From the NCBI GenBank assembly GCA_028710865.1, contig JAQTUF010000008.1, positions 1-41,882 on the forward strand: 41,882 bases of DNA, given 5' to 3'. Shown here piece after piece: positions 41,432 to 41,882 of the stretch; position 1 is the stretch's first letter, and each line of letters opens with the position of its first letter. The position numbers and the translations under genes are program-made. Source of the DNA: Candidatus Shapirobacteria bacterium (lineage in GTDB: Bacteria; Patescibacteria; Microgenomatia; UBA12405). A model generated the notes under the pieces. It saw nothing but the letters and a program-made list of their open reading frames with translations. It did no database searches and was not told where the DNA came from.

Positions 41432-41882
41432 AACAGCTTACTACAAAAAATGTTTTATTTTTGTCTCTTAGAAATATTGGTATTCAAACAATTTCTGTTG
41501 TTGGTTTTTTTATTCTTACAATTTTACTTGGCACTGGTGAAGTTGGTTTGTTTGCTATAGTTGCCGAATCAGTTAGTATTTTAGGTTATTTTTCTGATAT
41601 TGGTTTAGCAGCTGCCCTAATTCAAAAAAAGGATAGTATAAAAAAATCTGAATTACAAACCACCTTTGTTATTCAACAAATTTTAGTTTTTTTATGCTTA
41701 ATTACCATTTCAATTGTTTTTACTAAAATCGTTCAGGTTAAAAATTATGGCTCTAAAGAAATTTGGATTTTTATTTCCCTTTGTTTTTCTTTTTTTGTTG
41801 CTTCCCTAAAAACTATTCCCTCAGTTTTATTAGAGAGAAAATTAGATTTTAAAGTTATTTCTACTATCGATATTGTTGAAAA
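41404..41882 (+). CDS. Polysaccharide flippase, MOP/Wzx-like (5' part, runs off the window)
   Basis: An open frame from the ATG at 41404 to the window end gives 159 residues. It starts with a soluble helix (METIDLEEIKQLTTKN) and continues with hydrophobic helices: NIGIQTISVVGFFILTILLG, then GEVGLFAIVAES and YFSDIGLAAALIQKKD. The last two segments are characteristic of oligosaccharide flippases of the lipopolysaccharide-biosynthesis (Wzx/MviN-like) group, where GLFAIV and FSDIGLAAALIQ recur. It would move lipid-linked glycans across the membrane, completing the pathway of the upstream genes. The C-terminal part is outside the window. Confidence 0.85.
   Translation, partial: METIDLEEIKQLTTKNVLFLSLRNIGIQTISVVGFFILTILLGTGEVGLFAIVAESVSILGYFSDIGLAAALIQKKDSIKKSELQTTFVIQQILVFLCLITISIVFTKIVQVKNYGSKEIWIFISLCFSFFVASLKTIPSVLLERKLDFKVISTIDIVE

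Noticed and set aside
1..41882. CRISPR array, insertion sequence, prophage or integron
   Set aside because: No regularly spaced repeats, transposase, integrase, recombinase or phage structural genes were found on either strand.

Overview
The window is AT-rich, gene-dense bacterial chromosome, about 30% GC by eye. Short or absent intergenic gaps, compact versions of housekeeping proteins (a UvrC with no helix-hairpin-helix end, an RSH enzyme that stops after TGS), many membrane-anchored small proteins and a run of GT-C glycosyltransferases all suggest a Candidate Phyla Radiation (Patescibacteria) genome, most likely Microgenomates-like. That placement is inference from gene style. TGA is used as a stop and release factor 2 is present, so the code looks standard. 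I see no rRNA, tRNA, CRISPR array, transposase or phage gene.

Layout. 1-971: 5' part of a YifB/ComM-type AAA ATPase (minus). 1041-8068: a small P-loop kinase-like gene, then uvrB, uvrA and uvrC. The uvrA-uvrC junction is interrupted by a minus-strand cassette of clearly higher GC (6258-6770) with its own promoter, leader hairpin, Shine-Dalgarno site, 107-aa gene and terminator; the terminator lies inside the last codons of uvrA. 8028-11120: two hypothetical genes, an RSH (p)ppGpp enzyme and a sortase. 11160-15138: a structured leader, then greA, lysS, an S51 peptidase, a TPR protein and an HD-domain protein. 15262-15624: a second compositionally odd small gene with a strong Shine-Dalgarno and terminator. 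15713-20727: a small pyrophosphatase-like protein, a GNAT acetyltransferase, serS and secA. 20724-25323: corA, a DHH phosphoesterase, a Nudix hydrolase, a HIT protein and typA. 25396-27552: four exported or membrane-anchored proteins (C39-like peptidase, lipoprotein cyclophilin, thioredoxin-like protein, unknown). 27554-32961: prfB, an LCP-family protein, an unknown membrane protein, ftsE, ftsX and a secreted coiled-coil/C39-like protein. 33068-33697: a DUF11-like surface protein with an IPNTG sorting signal. 33807-41882: a tightly overlapping surface-glycan locus with two GT2 enzymes, four GT-C-like membrane proteins and the start of a flippase.

How the parts fit. The envelope theme is strong: FtsEX next to a coiled-coil/C39 protein that looks like its peptidoglycan-hydrolase partner, an LCP ligase, a sortase with a plausible substrate in the same window, and a glycan locus. 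The other genes are information processing (NER, elongation and release factors, two tRNA synthetases), secretion (SecA) and nucleotide housekeeping.

The most striking global pattern is regulatory. At more than a dozen starts a TATAAT/TAAAAT-like -10 box lies only 5-9 nt before the start codon, which predicts leaderless mRNAs. The two compositionally foreign small genes (6320-6643 and 15262-15624) instead have long leaders and strong Shine-Dalgarno sites.
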